Assembly: GCA_032718565.1 (NCBI GenBank)
Contig: JAVGVS010000043.1
Coordinates: forward strand, 1,857,557-1,921,556
DNA from: Distichodus sexfasciatus
Taxonomy: Eukaryota; Chordata; Actinopteri; Characiformes; Distichodontidae
DNA length: 64,000 nucleotides
Direction of reading: 5' to 3'
A program made the translations under genes and the position numbers. This document shows positions 39,001-51,566 of this stretch, in pieces. Each line of letters begins with the position of its first letter. Position 1 is the first letter of the stretch. The notes below the pieces were generated by a model. The model was not told where the DNA came from. It worked only from the letters and a program-made list of their open reading frames with translations, and searched no databases.

Positions 39001-40940
39001 GACCAGAGCCTATCCCGGAAACTTACGGGGGCAAGGCAGGGACCAACCCTGGTCAGGTGCCAACACACCGCAGAGCAAACACACTCACACAATCACACTC
39101 TCACTCACACCTTACAGGCCAATTCAGAGTCGCCAATTAACTTACAGTGCATGCTTTTGGACTGTGGCAGGAAACTGGAGCACCCGGAGGAAACAAGGGG
39201 AGAGCATGCAAACTCCACACAGAAAGGCCCTACAGCCCACCAGGGGGTCGAACCCAGGCCCTTCTTACTGTGAGGCAGCAGCGCTAACCACCACACCACT
39301 ACACCACAATGGAAGTCATTTAAGATCATATTCTATTCAGAAAGAGATACCTTATGTTGATCACTGCCTGTGCAAGAGATGTAAGGAACATAATGGTTGG
39401 CTAGACAGACACTTTCGGTCTGCCTTTCTCCAAGACATTTGTTGGCAAGTATAGCAACAAAAAGGGTTCTCAATGGGAGCTCTTACCCTGTCATCTTCTG
39501 ACAGCCTTTTGGTTATGTGATCTGCACTCCTTTTGGTCCTGCTAGGATGATTGCGATGTTTGAATAAATAATGGTTTTTCAGCGCCCCAATCTGTGAAAT
39601 AGAGGTAAAGAGAGAATGAATCTGTTAGATTCATTTTAAGAGCAAAATAACTTTATATGAAACTTATATAAATGACAATTTCAATATTCAATATCGTAAT
39701 TTTTATTACGATATTATGTTACTGACGCATATAAAGACTTACTTTATTCTGACCTTTTTAACGTTGATTGAGCTTATGGTTGTGTTGTTCTCAGGGGTAA
39801 AATTTGGTTTAAACCTAAAAAATCCTGAACAAAGGCCTTAAATGACTGAACTAGAGTTGGTTACTTAGAATGTCTATCTTTTTTTAAAGAACCTTATATA
39901 TTTCATGCACTGTTACCAACAAACAAAACAAAAGAACAGGAATAACCAGGAAGGGAAATACTCCAGTTAGCACTAAAATGAACATTTCAGCATCGTACAA
40001 TAATAATCTAAGCATTACAATCACAGTAAGAAAAAACATGCTGAAAATAAACTCTCTATGAATGCAAGCTTTCTTATTATTTACCCCGTTTTTCTCCCTC
40101 TACACCTGTTCCTTCCTGACATATCAATGCATTTCGCTGATTTCTGCATTTCTGCATGCACGTTCAAAATTTTCACATTGCAGAGCTGAACATTGTGTTT
40201 GATTTTATTATTCATTATGCATTTTGTAATTATAGAAAGATAAATAGTCAGATAAACGTACTATATTTAAACGTACGTCACAAAATTATAATCTATGATT
40301 ATTCTATCGGCCCAGTTTACAGAAAAAAAGCAACCTGTGGAATCTCTTTTTGAACTCGTCTAATGTTTTAATCTGTTCGTTTAATGGCCATATGCTTGTG
40401 AAAACTACACATTCGAGATAAATGGAACAACCAGATTATATTTCCGAGAAAACAAACGGAATCGCAATGAAAGAGCCTCGTATGCCATTAATAATAGTGT
40501 ATGCGTTAAACACATTGGATCATCATCTCTTCATCAGAGAATTTTTTTTTTAATCCTAGAATACGCATCCTTCTATAACTAAGATAAAAAAGAATGGAAC
40601 AGATTCATCTCTTCGCTTACAAAGCCATGCATTAAACATCCACATTAACATGCGATACGATAACCGCGCGCTCCGGAGGACTGAGTCCAGAGGACGCCAA
40701 AACCATGAACGACACGAAGATGTCTGAGATGTATTTTTCCCCCTTTTCTCCTACCTGTCTGATCAATTCGTAGTCTAGTTCTTTGGCGATTGCTCGGGCA
40801 GCATCGACTCCTCCTGGAATTTCCACTGCCCATTCGTTGAGGTACAGCCGGTCCAGAGCAGAGGCGTCCAGTGCGCCCAAAACGGCACAGAGAACAGCTA
40901 AAGTGGAGCACATCACCATAGGAGGACATCTTACTTCCAT
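26990..40940 (-). CDS. pcsk1: pcsk1, prohormone convertase 1/3 (14 coding exons)
   Basis: PC1/3 is a calcium-dependent subtilisin-like protease that cuts prohormones at dibasic sites in dense-core granules. Exons (minus strand): 40940-40755, 39591-39487, 38859-38737, 35678-35532, 34758-34682, 33353-33265, 32925-32753, 31723-31511, 30840-30740, 30623-30390, 28381-28224, 28134-28001, 27906-27745, 27391-26990. All are GT-AG and in phase, giving 767 aa (human 753). A signal peptide (about 1-28) ends near DASA. The prodomain has an internal RTKR site and the primary RSKR site ending at residue 112. The catalytic residues are Asp173 (VLDDGLEW), His214 (KHGTRCAGE), oxyanion Asn315 (WASGNGG) and Ser388 (GTSASAP). 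The P domain carries RRGD. The C-terminal tail has PKR, a possible dibasic processing site, and ends in a conserved amphipathic segment (HRDDRLLQALFDMLEGEEQ). The glutamate-rich ending and motif set fit pcsk1, not furin or pcsk2. Confidence 0.97.
28540..28745 (-). mobile_element. SINE-like repeat with L2-type tail, pcsk1 intron 10
   Basis: The plus strand has TGCATTTAGCAAATACATTT and CCAGAGCCACTTGCATTACC. This is the reverse complement of the tail shared by many fish SINEs (AAGTGGCTCTGGATAAGAGCATCTGCTAAATG-like; the copy here is degenerate). A short internal duplication of CAACCTCCTAGTCCACA occurs at about 28684-28717. Confidence 0.5.
29310..29590 (+). mobile_element. Dispersed retroelement copy, pcsk1 intron 10 (inverted partner at 31795-32065)
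   Basis: The copy starts near AGGCCGAGTCCTGC. It contains TGTCTCTTTCTACTTCTAGT, GTGCACTGTTAAAG and GCCACGTCATCTCGTCT, and ends GAGATGACAATAAAGTTTTC TTTGACTTTGAC. The polyadenylation-like AATAAA near the end and the dispersed nature suggest a SINE or retro-copied 3' end. A second copy lies in the opposite orientation in intron 7. Confidence 0.75.
31795..32065 (-). mobile_element. Dispersed retroelement copy, pcsk1 intron 7 (inverted partner at 29310-29590)
   Basis: Read on the minus strand, this matches the intron 10 copy: TGTCTCTCTTTCTACTTCTA at one end, then GCACTGTTAAAACTGGAGCC and GAGATGACAATAAAGTTTAC TTTGACTTTGAC at the other. It includes a partial internal duplication of the TACTTCTAGTTTAAAG segment. 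By eye the copies are clearly alike but not identical. Confidence 0.75.
36031..36062. repeat. (TG)n microsatellite, pcsk1 intron 3
   Basis: An almost pure TG run lies between exons 3 and 4 of pcsk1. Confidence 0.95.
36390..36462. repeat. Pyrimidine-rich (CT)n tract, pcsk1 intron 3
   Basis: CTCTC and CTTTC units repeat on the plus strand. Similar CT-rich tracts are at about 36822-36960 and 37975-38025 in the same intron. Confidence 0.9.
37867..37896. repeat. (TTTA)n microsatellite, pcsk1 intron 3
   Basis: About seven TTTA units in tandem. Confidence 0.95.
38955..39315 (-). mobile_element. tRNA-derived SINE copy, pcsk1 intron 2
   Basis: On the minus strand the head has a tRNA-like A box (GTGGTGTGGTGGTTAGCGCT) and a B-box region (TGGGTTCGACCCC). 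The body has CTTTCTGTGTGGAGTTTGCA and TCCGGGTGCTCCAGTTTCC, and the tail ends AAGCGGTTTGGAGAATGAA. The same element occurs at 49541-49900 in the other orientation. Open frames here are a by-product of the repeat and are not a gene. Confidence 0.8.
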
Positions 40941-41330
40941 TTCAGATCAATTACCACCAGTAAAGGAATAGTGCGCCTTCACTCCTGGGCGAGATAGGAG
41001 TCAATAAATAAAGATACAACAAATAGATACAAACTAAATTTGTGAACAAAAGTAAGGGTTGCGCCGTTTGACTTTTGCTTCTTTCTTAATGAGTCTTCTG
41101 ACACCTACGCTCGAAGGCACGATTCTATTGCAGTAATTGAAGCAGCGTGGAAAGCTACCAATGAGTCGTGAAAGGGGAAGGGATGTTTACACGTCAAATG
41201 ACGACAAGCTCTGACGTCAATTTCTACCTGGGGTACTAGGATGCTTTGGTCCGGAGGGGCAGCCGGGCGGGGCAAGAGGAAGGGAAATTTGAGCTATAAA
41301 TAACCGCGTTGCTTTTATCGAGAGGAAAAC
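40941..41330 (-). promoter_or_regulatory. Putative pcsk1 promoter with consensus CRE
   Basis: A perfect cAMP response element TGACGTCA is at 41212-41219, about 270 bp upstream of the pcsk1 start codon. A second CRE-like half site (ACGTCA) begins at 41191. Known mammalian PCSK1 promoters are cAMP-responsive through CRE sites, so function is likely conserved. A TATTTATA-like word on the minus strand near 41295 lies farther upstream than the CRE, so it is probably not the TATA box of this gene. Confidence 0.6.
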
Positions 41331-44270
41331 GGCAGAACCGCCGGAATTCATGGACTATTTATGAGAGGGGCTTATACACAACGATGAGGCTTATGAAATT
41401 AAATTAATAATTAGTAAACATCGCGTTATCATACGTCTCAAACCTTAAAAAGCGCACATTCTCTGAAGAAAGAAGATTTCTAGATGATAGGGGCTCGAGG
41501 AGAATCTTGTAACTGATTTAGAGTCTTTAAATATGGTTCGATATCCAGTAAGGTGCTTATATCCAGTCATTTGTACTAGAAGCGCTAAAATAGCTGATAC
41601 AGTCCATTTATTTTTCAGGGAATAACAAAAAGAAAGATACATATATTTTTCTATGTAGGTTGACGTTCGACCGCGCGTCATCACGTCGTTTCAGCACCAA
41701 CGTAGTGGATAGCTCCACCTAAAGCCTCGACTACACGCCAAGTAATACGAAATAATCGCTACTAATTGCATACGTATTTTATATTTATTAGCTTTCAAAT
41801 TATACTGAAATACAACAATTATAATTATTTAATTTCAGCCTTCCTTGAAAGAGAAAGCTGATCATCATATGAAATAATCAACTACATTTGCACTATAATG
41901 TCGCTGATTTGAGCCAATGCGCACAGGGGGAGAATTCTAAAAAGGACAGATCATAGGCATTCATGAATAGACATGAAGATGCAAATCACTCTGCAACACA
42001 GACAGAACGCATGACAAACTTTTTTCAGAATCAAATGACAAGTGATGTAAATAGCGAATGAATAAGATTTCATAATTGTATATCATGCCTATCATTTTTG
42101 GACTTTTGTTTGCGAGCCAAAACAGTAAAAACATTAAGCTTCAATGCATTTAATTATGTGGCAAGGTCAGGCTACACAACCTTGCACATACCAAATATAG
42201 TTAAAATTAGGCTGTACATTCTGTTTATTTTAACCACACTGAGCCCTGGGTCATAATGCTGCTCTGTGCTTAGTGTGTGAAACTGGTTCTTGCGCAAACA
42301 TCACACTGGTCCTTTTGACAGCTGCTATTTGCTTCTACCTGGCAACACCTGTTTGTATTACTGTTCTGACAATGTTGGACTTTGCACAGAGTGACTTTAT
42401 AATTTATGGCATTTTGTGAATATAAACATTACAAATCATAATCCACTGAGGTATTGAGTGCATCAGTAAAAATAATTGGGTTGCACAATCTATAATATAT
42501 AATCACAGATCGTTCATCAGTGTATCATTGGATAGAATCTGTGTTTTGTAAAACTGACTTGCAGCTTTTGACATGAGCCTTTGTTTGTGTATAGGAAATC
42601 ATCTCATCCATATACATGTATACTGAGAGACGAAATGGTAAAGCTTAGGGTACACAGTGTACACATATTCATAGTGCATAAACATATATGACAGTCCAAC
42701 ACAAAATGTAACCACCATTCTACTCAAAGACACATTAAATGCTAGTTATTTTGACCTGCATACATGGTCAGCATTGTGTAATAGATTTTAAAATTGCAAT
42801 ACAAATTAGGCCTGAGTATCAACAAAACAGTATGAATTTACAGATTGTAAAACTGTATAATTAGTAAAATGGTCTGTATGTAACAGTAACAAATAGAAAT
42901 GATAAGATAAGGAAACAATTATCAGACTTCCAGTCTATGTGCAAAAACAGTCCTCAGGATAAAAAGACAGGTTAAAGGGGGCAAGCTGGCAGATCTGGCT
43001 CTGATGCTGTAGTATCTCCTTTTCAATGGTAGGAGTGTAAAATGTCCATGTCAGTCATGGGAAAGCTACCGCACTAAACAAACTGTTTGATTGCAGAAAT
43101 TTTCTTCTAGTGAGGAGAGGCACCCGAGTAATGTTCTCTGTCATTCTCACTACCTCTAGTAATGCAGCTAGTAGGAACACTCTTGATGGTGCCTCAGAAC
43201 ATGTTTATCTTCATACACAAATATAATGTATAATGGTACAAAGTACATACATATTAATGTCTAATGTAGCCTCAGACACCTGCATTTTGAATGTAATCTG
43301 TGGGCCAGGTGTCTTGACTATGGACAGATGTGTTCAGTCACGCAAAGGCCTGTCTTTCCAGGGCAACTGCTAGCTAATTACAGAGTGCACACATACACAC
43401 ACACAACTCTTGGAAAATCCAGATCAGTTGTTCAGCTCATTGCTTTCTGAGTGCTGCCATTTTTCCACTATTGCAACATGTAACCCTGTGAGTTTCATTG
43501 ATGGCATTATATGAGACATGGTAATGCATAATGGAGTGTGAAATAAAATCCACACATAAACCTGAACCCTTAATGGTAATGGTCAGAGTCAGGGAACTGG
43601 GATGTTCAATTGGACTCTGAGTCACAGGAAATATATAAAAAATGATTAGTGTGTACATTACATTAGTGAGAGTTGGAAAATAGCCATTCAATAGCATCCG
43701 TATTGCATGAGAACGGAACAGATCTGGTTATCTTTTTTTTTTACCTTTGATACTCAATAACCTTTTCAAAGAATGATTTGCAATAACCTGCGGCCATGGG
43801 AATCAAACCATAATACAATGAAAATATTTTGTTGTTTTTTGCTCTCTTGATAACTATTGTGTCTATTGTGTGATTTATCTGATGCACTTAACTGGTTTGT
43901 TCATGATTTTAGCTTTTTTGTTTATACAAGACGTCTTAAGTAAACTGAGGCTTTTAGTGTCTTTTGGTCTCCCCTCATGTCTCTTTCTCTCTGTGTGTTT
44001 CTGTTCTTTTTGCCCTCTATATCTCCAGCATGCTACACACAGAATCTTTTCTTCGTGTCTCTAAATGTGTCATTTGTCAAAGATGTGTGGTTGCCATGGA
44101 AACCTCTCTCTTTCTCTCTCTTTTTAGTATGACTTACCCAAGCTTGAATAAAACCTGATATCTCATGCATATACACTGACCACATGTTCAACATCATCAG
44201 ACAGAAGAAGAAAGGATGAATGAACATGAGTCAATGTAATTAGAAAGAGAAAGATTTGCGAATGCAGAGT
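41331..44270. other. Intergenic upstream of pcsk1: nothing recognised
   Basis: The stretch is AT-rich without exon-like frames or a clear repeat. Any distal pcsk1 regulatory elements here cannot be told from sequence alone. Confidence 0.45.
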
Positions 44271-44272
44271 CA

Positions 44273-45700
44273 GCTTAAAGGAATTAATAAGAAAGTAAAT
44301 AAGTAAGTCAAATGTATTTATAAAGTGCCTTTCACATACTGTACAATTAACACATTAAAGAAGACACCAAAGTAGAGTACAAACAAGTGAAATGAGAGTA
44401 ATAAGAGCATTACACAAAATATTAAAAACAAGAGCACAAGCACTATTGTCTTAAGCTGTCTCTAAGATGCCTCAGCTGACTCAGTTGTATACAAAGCTAG
44501 AGGGAGATGTCTTAAGCCAGGGCCGAGGGACGACCTCAACAGGCTGTGCAGCGTTGCAGGAGACCAGTAATGTACCCTGGTGCTTGACCATGTAGACCTC
44601 TGTAGGTGAAATTTTTTTTTGCAATATAGGGAGTAATATGTGCCCTCCGTCTCTTCAGATAAAAAACCTAGCAGCTGCATTTTGAACATGGTGTAGATGA
44701 GAAACAGAGGATTTGCTCAGACCTACACACAGAGCATTACAGCGATTCTGATTTCGAAACAACAGTGATTGGTTTGGAGAGATGTCTCAAATGAAAGAAA
44801 CAAGAAAGGCCAACAGACTTCACATGTGGTACTAAGCTCAGAGACCTTTTGGTGATATCCACCAAGTTGCGTGACTTTGATTTTATTTAAGCGAGTAAGT
44901 AATTATTTGTCATTGTGAACAAACCACAGCACAGCACACAGCGCATTTGACCTATCCATGAAAAAGCAGTGGGTAGCGGTCCAAGAACCGAGTCCTGTGG
45001 CACTTCACGTGTCAAAGGAGCACTAACAGATGTAAAGTCTGCAACACCAACAAAGAAACTCCTAGTTGATAGATAAGAGGAGAACCAGTTCAAGGCAGAA
45101 TCAGAGGCACTAACTGCTCCAGCCTGTTAATTAAAATCTGATGATCCACTGTGTCATAAGCTGCACTAAGGTCTAGCATTACTAACACAGAACACTGCAT
45201 CAGCAGCCATTAAAAGGTTGCAAAAAATTTAAGAAACACAGTTTCAGTAGTGTTGTTTCCAAAAGCAGACTAAAAGACATCAAGGAACTGTTGGTTCTCC
45301 AAAAAGGCAGTTGATCAACAACATTTTATAAAACTTTAGAAATAAAAGGCAGTTTTCAAAGGGCCTATAATTGTTCAATATAGAGAGGTCTAAATTTGGT
45401 TTCTTCAAAAGTGACTGGATAACTGCATACTTAAAATGTGAAGGTGCAACGCCAGACTGCAAGGAGCAATTTATAATGTTCAACAAGTGTAGACCTACAC
45501 AAAGGCTTTTAAGAGTAATTATGTAGGTAACATATCAGAGGGGCACGTTGAGAAAACCTATAAAAAAACCTGAGAATGTAAGGAAATATGATTGAACGAC
45601 AAAAGAATTGGAACTATATTAGCTCTAGCATCATCAGTAGACAGAAGAGGATGCAATCCAGTTAACTGCAGGTATATATTAGATTTTTTTCATCTATAGC
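44273..45700 (-). mobile_element. Truncated non-LTR retrotransposon (LINE) fragment
   Basis: Minus-strand frames show decayed reverse-transcriptase motifs in the right order. First, at 45486-45280, comes SGVAPSHFKYAVIQSLLKKP with NLDLSILNNYRP. Then, at 45093-44887, come LNWFSSYLS-like NWFSSYLSTRSFFVGV and APLTREVPQDSVLGPL. The catalytic Tyr-x-Asp-Asp region is lost or unreadable, and stops and frameshifts interrupt the frames. The clade is probably L2- or Rex-like but is not certain. The left part (44273-44720) is 3'-end-like repeat DNA joined to it. Confidence 0.75.
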
Positions 45701-48030
45701 ACACTATATCCATGTAACTCCAGTCTAACCGGCAGTTACTAACTGCAGTTACTATGACATGTTGGTCTCTTTTGACCACATGGTTGCCCTTCCCCCATTA
45801 CACATATGCCAGTAACCATGCAGACCCAGTGTCATCAGGCCCACAGTAATCAGGTCTGGTCTGAGAGTGTTGCAAGCAGGAGCTTCAGGCAGAGTGGCCA
45901 ATAACCAGATCTCTGAGGCCCCACAGTCTCGGAGGCAGGGAGCACTGTGGAGTTTCTATAGCAAATAATGACTGAGAGCACCAATTAAAGGCCCATGCAA
46001 ACAGAGCATCTGATGTGAGTGTGCAGGGGATGGAGATGGGTTGGTAAGTAGGTAGTGGGGGAGTGTACGGGTAGAGAGATAGAGAGAGAAAGAGGGAGAA
46101 CTGCCTGTTTATCTCTTTTTTGGAAGGTTTGAATTGTGTCTAGGTCACTATAATCCAACAATCCCTAATAAGAGTGGATGTAAGAATGACACACATATGA
46201 TCACATGCATCACTTTGTTTTACTTCATTAACACAGAATCCAAACAAACAGTGCAGTCACTACAATTGTTACTTCTTTTCTTATTATTACCAAAGTCTAG
46301 TCTGAATTGCCCAAGAAATAAATAAGTGAAAACAAGAGTCTAGAAATATAAATGTCAGTTTTAAAGGGAGAAAAGCCAAACCTGAAGAAAATGTGATGTA
46401 ATAAATAAGTGAGATAGAAAAACTCACACTTGATCAATGCTAATAAAACAACTAACAATAACCAATGTTGATTACCAAAAACATGAAAATTAATAAAGAA
46501 TTCAGTGTTAACCTCATTTAACCTTACAGCTTCTAACCAACACTGTACATGTTACAAATAACTCTTCCTAAGTCCTTCTAAAAACTCTCCTATTTTCTGA
46601 ATGAACACAAAACAAACCTTATTACAGGTATCTGATGTGTACGTATCTTTTTGCTCCATAATTTAAGACTTTAAGAGCATGTATCTGACCTGTAGAATAA
46701 CAATAATGTGATAAATAGTCAGGAAAACTACAATTAAAAATGATTACCCCGGAATCTACAAAACTAAAAAAAATGTTGGCCACCAGTATTGCAATTGTTT
46801 TATCACAGTATATACAACTTTAAATTCATGAGTATTTCCAAATTAAGAGCAGCAGGAAAACATCTTCTAGCTGATAGGCTGCAGTCTGCTGACAGAAGGT
46901 CACCTGTATCTCTACAAATCATCGATGGTGCTGGAACCATAACACAGGCCTGATATCAGCCAGCTAATTGCTTCCACAACCTGAACCTGTGACATTTGTG
47001 ATCTGCTCACACATTTCAGCGTCATTCATGACCTTTCAAACAAAGGGATGAGGCCAAAAGACATCCTTCAGGAGAGGGTAAGAGGATGAAAAGTTGTTTT
47101 TGACCTGTTTCTGCTGACTCAAATAATTAAACTGACCAGGACCAAACTATTTTTTCACTTAATGTATTTTTTTTGTCCTAATGCTGTACAATGATTGATA
47201 GAACTGCTTCTATGAATCATACATTCTATATTGATTCTGCATTTTAGGAGTAAAATCTTGGTAGGTAATGCTGTTAGCTTTATGGGTTATTCAATATTAA
47301 TGATGCTCTGATGTGGTTCATATTGAGAGAGAACACAAAGGAGAACAAAAAAGGGAAACAGTAAGATCACAGTAAATACATCCACTCTTCTCTGTCTGTA
47401 GAACATGAATATTTTGTAAAACTGAAGATATTATCAAGTAAAATAAGTCATAAGTAGGGTTTGTATTCTGGTTGAGAAGGGTTGCCTGACTCTAACTTGG
47501 ACACAGGTAATATCAATATAAATGTGACATGGGAACATTTCTGCATATTAATAAAATTTACAGTTAAATTAAAGAACAATTTCTCTGGACAAGATATTGC
47601 CATCATTATTTTCTGTCACATATTCTTTCTAGCTAGTAGCTCGGACCTCATACAAATTAAACATGAATAAACTAACTAATCCATTCATAAAACATGCTTT
47701 TTTTCCGAAAGAATTCTTAGAAGATTTTTCACAATAGATTTAGCAGGAAAATCTGGATTTATGGAAACTGAGGGAACTAACTGATAAATACATTTTATTT
47801 GATTATTACCTGTTGTGACTATTTGATATGCTGTGAATCCTGATCACAGGACCAACTCCCTAACCTTTACGCTACCAACTTCCCCAAAACCTCTGATCTG
47901 AAGCCCCCTTGTGATCCAACAAAACAGAACTCAATAACTAAAATTTGAAATGTGAAATGAAATATGGATAATATAATATGTAAAGACGTAAGGACTGTCA
48001 GAAAATATATAGGGAGTTTTTGGTTGAGGC
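45701..48030. other. Intergenic: nothing recognised
   Basis: This is AT-rich DNA between the LINE fragment and the SINE at 48032. No exon with splice sites or protein character was seen. Confidence 0.45.
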
Positions 48031-48031
48031 T

Positions 48032-48232
48032 TGGTGTGGTGGTGGCTTAGTGGTTAGGACACTTGCCTCTGGTTCAAGAGGTCATGGATTTGAGTCCTAC
48101 CTCTGACATTACCATCACTGTGTCCCTGAGTAAGACCCTTATTGCCAAGGTGCTCTCAGGAAGATTGTTCGTTAAATTAGAAAATGAAAGTTGCTTTAGA
48201 TAAGCGCGTCTGCTAAATGCTCAAAATGCCAT
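48032..48232 (+). mobile_element. tRNA-derived SINE with L2-type tail
   Basis: The head has an A box (GGTGGCTTAGTGGTTAGGAC) and a B box (GTCATGGATTTGAGTCCT). The body has GTCCCTGAGTAAGACCC, and the tail is GCTTTAGATAAGCGCGTCTG CTAAATGC. This composite form is widespread in teleosts. It lies between pcsk1 and cast. Confidence 0.8.
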
Positions 48233-49540
48233 GAATGTTTGCAAGCTCAATTGGTTTATAGTTTACTTGCTAACGGTACTTGTTGTTTGATCACCTGCTA
48301 TTCTCAAAGGAATCTGCACTGTATTTTCACCAAAATTAAAAAATTCACAATTGAAATTAATTTTACAGTATTACAGCATGGCATAGTAACTCATAGTTTA
48401 GAGTGACATTTATATTATCATGAATAAATAATGATTATAAATCATGAATGAACCACAGAACTTTCCAGTAACAAGATTCTGTTTCTAAAGCATCTATTAG
48501 TACATTATGAGAAAATCACCAAGCAATATATTTCACTATTAAAGTACATTTAATTTAAATTGTTCAAAAGAATTTTCTTCACTTTCAGTGTCCATTTTCT
48601 TCCATACATTGTCATTTTAGACGCTGTAATATATTTTCAGACTAAATTATGTGACTATCTTTTGATTTTTAAGGTAAATTTGATCATTGCTAGAATGTTG
48701 AAAGGTCACATTTTACAAGGATCAGTTCTTCTAGTTTTTTTAAATTAGAAAAATAATAAAAATATAATTAATAGAAGTAGTAATTTCTTATGTAAATTCA
48801 GATTTCCTGAAACAGTAAGCTGCTATAGACTCTTGCTGTAAGCGTAGTGACTTCTTGTCTAATTGGTTCCAGTGAATCAATAATCACAACCAATAACATA
48901 GCAAGAAACAAATGAGTGCACAAAAGGACCAGAGGTCAATAGACACGACAAAAATGCTGTGAAAACGAGTGAATAAAATGGAGAACTGAACCCTCTGGCC
49001 TCTTATCTGCTCACACAAACACACAATAAAGGCTCTTGCCGTTGACGCATGCTGCTCTGTCCTCTAGTGCCTTTGTGTAGCTAAATGTTATCTGAGTCAC
49101 AGCACCACACTCCACTGCACCCAGCACTTAATCAACACATCTAACAATTATACAGACATATAGTCTCTCTGGCCAACCACAAGAGCCCCACTCCTCACTG
49201 TCAGCCTCCCTAGGCCTCAAACTAAATTCATTTCAGCTCTTCACACTGCCTTCAGAGCAGTGACTCATACTGCCTTCAGAGCAGTGACTCTCATTATCGT
49301 CTGATTACTAGAAAATTAACAGGGGTTGGCCAGATTTAAATGACAGTATTTGGTGATGAAGTAGGTAGATAACAGATGTGTCAATCAACAATACGGTGCT
49401 ATTAGGTGCCTATTACTTCATTAATACTTAGTCCATCACAATTTAGGGAGATTTCTAACAAAAGGTTGCCTGCCATTATACAGGGATTATATCTATAAAG
49501 ATAACCAAGCTCAATGATTGGATAACTTTATTTTAATATA

Positions 49541-49900
49541 TTATGGAGGCAGTGGCGCAGTGGTTAGCGCTGCCCCCACACAGCGAGAAGGTCCTGGGTT
49601 TGAGCCTTTCTGTGTGGAATTTGCATGCTCTACCCGTGTTTACGTGGGTTTCCTCCGGGTGCTCTGGTTTCCTCCCACAGTCCAAAGCATGCAATATAGG
49701 TTGGTTGGCGACGCTAAATTGGGCCCGTAAGGTGTGAATGTGTGTGTGATTGTGTGAGTGTGTGTGCCCTGTGGCGTGTTGCCGCCTGCCCAGGGTTGTT
49801 CCTGCCTTGCATGCGTAAGTTTCCGGGATAGGCTTCGGTCCCCACCGCGACCCAAGTTGGGATTCAGTGGTTCGGATAATAAATGAATGAATGTTACAAT
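49541..49900 (+). mobile_element. tRNA-derived SINE copy (same family as 38955-39315)
   Basis: The head GGCAGTGGCGCAGTGGTTAG is an RNA polymerase III A box, and GGTCCTGGGTTTGAGCC is the B box. The body includes CTTTCTGTGTGGAATTTGCA, TTTCCTCCGGGTGCTCTGG and TTTCCGGGATAGGCTTCGG. The tail is ATAAATGAATGAATG. Frames inside it are repeat-derived. Confidence 0.85.
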
Positions 49901-51566
49901 GGAGATCATCCTCCTTAAAAATGCCTACAGTCTGCTCAGATTAGTCCCACTTGCTCTAAAGTGGAACTAGACAGACAATTCAACATTTACAGCATCATCA
50001 ATATCTTGTATTAATTGAGGATGTGTTTGATGGGGAAATCCTTATGCAGTGCAGAGAAAAGGTGAAAGACTAGGAAAAGCGACGAAATGTCAGGGTGAAT
50101 AATACTGACATCTGCTGGCATTTGTGTCATATGAGTTGTGTTTTATTATACTTTTAAAGCCCTTGTCCAAAACGGCGGCAAGGATAAATAAAATCCGATG
50201 GTTGAACATGAGGGACGCGCTTTTGCGAGATCCCGCGAAAGTTTTGTGAGCGTTAATGTTATGATAACTGTAGCCAATATTAGCACTCTTTGCTTTCCCA
50301 TTCCTGCTATAAATGTTCTTTAAAAATTACTTAACTGTATGTAGAGCCATGCATCTTTTATCGCAATCAACAGCGATTATCTAGTAATGGCGAGACAAAA
50401 CTTCGCTGAAGCACCTTTCCAGTCAATTGAGTCAAAAATGGCACTATTGAGCTATAGGAACAAACCGTGTAATAAAAATAAAAAAAAAATCAGAAAAGTC
50501 AATGCCACTAGGGGGAACTCTTGCATGCCAAAAGGATCGAGCATGCAAGACAAAAACCCACACTTTCCACATCTTATTTCCTGTTTATATTTGTTTAATT
50601 AAAACCTTGCTCAGTTGGTTCAGCATTCCAAAATTCCCAGCAGTAGAAAGTGACAAGACTGAAACTGTCAAGAAAGTAATGAATGCGTATCCACATTATT
50701 TGCAAAGTTCTAATACATTTGCAATTGCAATGTTTTTACGTGCAGGAAAAGATGAAGTTATCATATAGATTCTTTTCTGTGCCTACATTTGGGCGTTGTA
50801 ATAAAATTGCAGTTTACTGCAAGGCATGTAGAGCAAAGTCAAACACTCTAAAGGAATGTTAGCAAGGTCTGTAATGCACAGGGGGAAGGCGAGGCAGTGT
50901 GACACACCTTGTGAGTCACTACCAGATTTCCGTAAGCTCTGGGCCCAGCCAAGAATTGGAGTCTAGAGCAAATCTGATAAGGAGGTAAAGAAATCAACAC
51001 GAGATCTATGTTGATGCATAATAGTCTTTGTAATAAAACAGAAAAATGATATAAAATGTAGTTTTCATCTGCATTTTGTCCTTTCTTCTTGTTTCTGTTT
51101 CTTTGAACCACACATACAACATACCTAACATACCAAACTACAACTAATGTTGCTAATAAATTGCAGAATAAAAATGCAGTATAAATGTGTTTTTTAAAAA
51201 GGAGAGGGGGAAAAAAACACTGTTAGAACTTTTGGGGACATATATTGAAATTACTGTAAAATTACTATTGTCTTAAGGTAAGAACCTATAAAGAACAGAA
51301 CTTGGTGCATCTCTGCCTTTTGAGAGATTTCTGGTTCATAATGAATACGGAAAACAGCATTGTCCTCATTCTGTAACAACTACTGTTGTCTGTATGGTGT
51401 CCAATAAATTGTTTACACTTTTAGAACGAATGTGTAGGAAAAAAAATACACAAACCATGTGTAACTCTTTAGTTTACTCGCGTTAATGTTGAATAAAATT
51501 ATGTTGGAAAAAGTCAGATCTTTTACACATAGTTATGTGTAGTTTTAAAATGTACACAAAACTCAC

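Noticed and set aside
41290..41302. TATAAATA on the plus strand near the pcsk1 promoter.
   Set aside because: It is on the wrong strand for pcsk1, and no plus-strand exon follows it.
44887..45486. Two minus-strand frames that could be called small genes.
   Set aside because: They are pieces of a decayed LINE reverse transcriptase.
49518..49909. Overlapping frames on both strands, echoed at 38947-39329.
   Set aside because: They are by-products of two copies of one tRNA-derived SINE.
50387..50602. Plus-strand frame beginning MARQNFAEAPFQSIESK.
   Set aside because: It quickly becomes Lys/Asn-rich low-complexity sequence, with no splice donor or homolog that I recognise.
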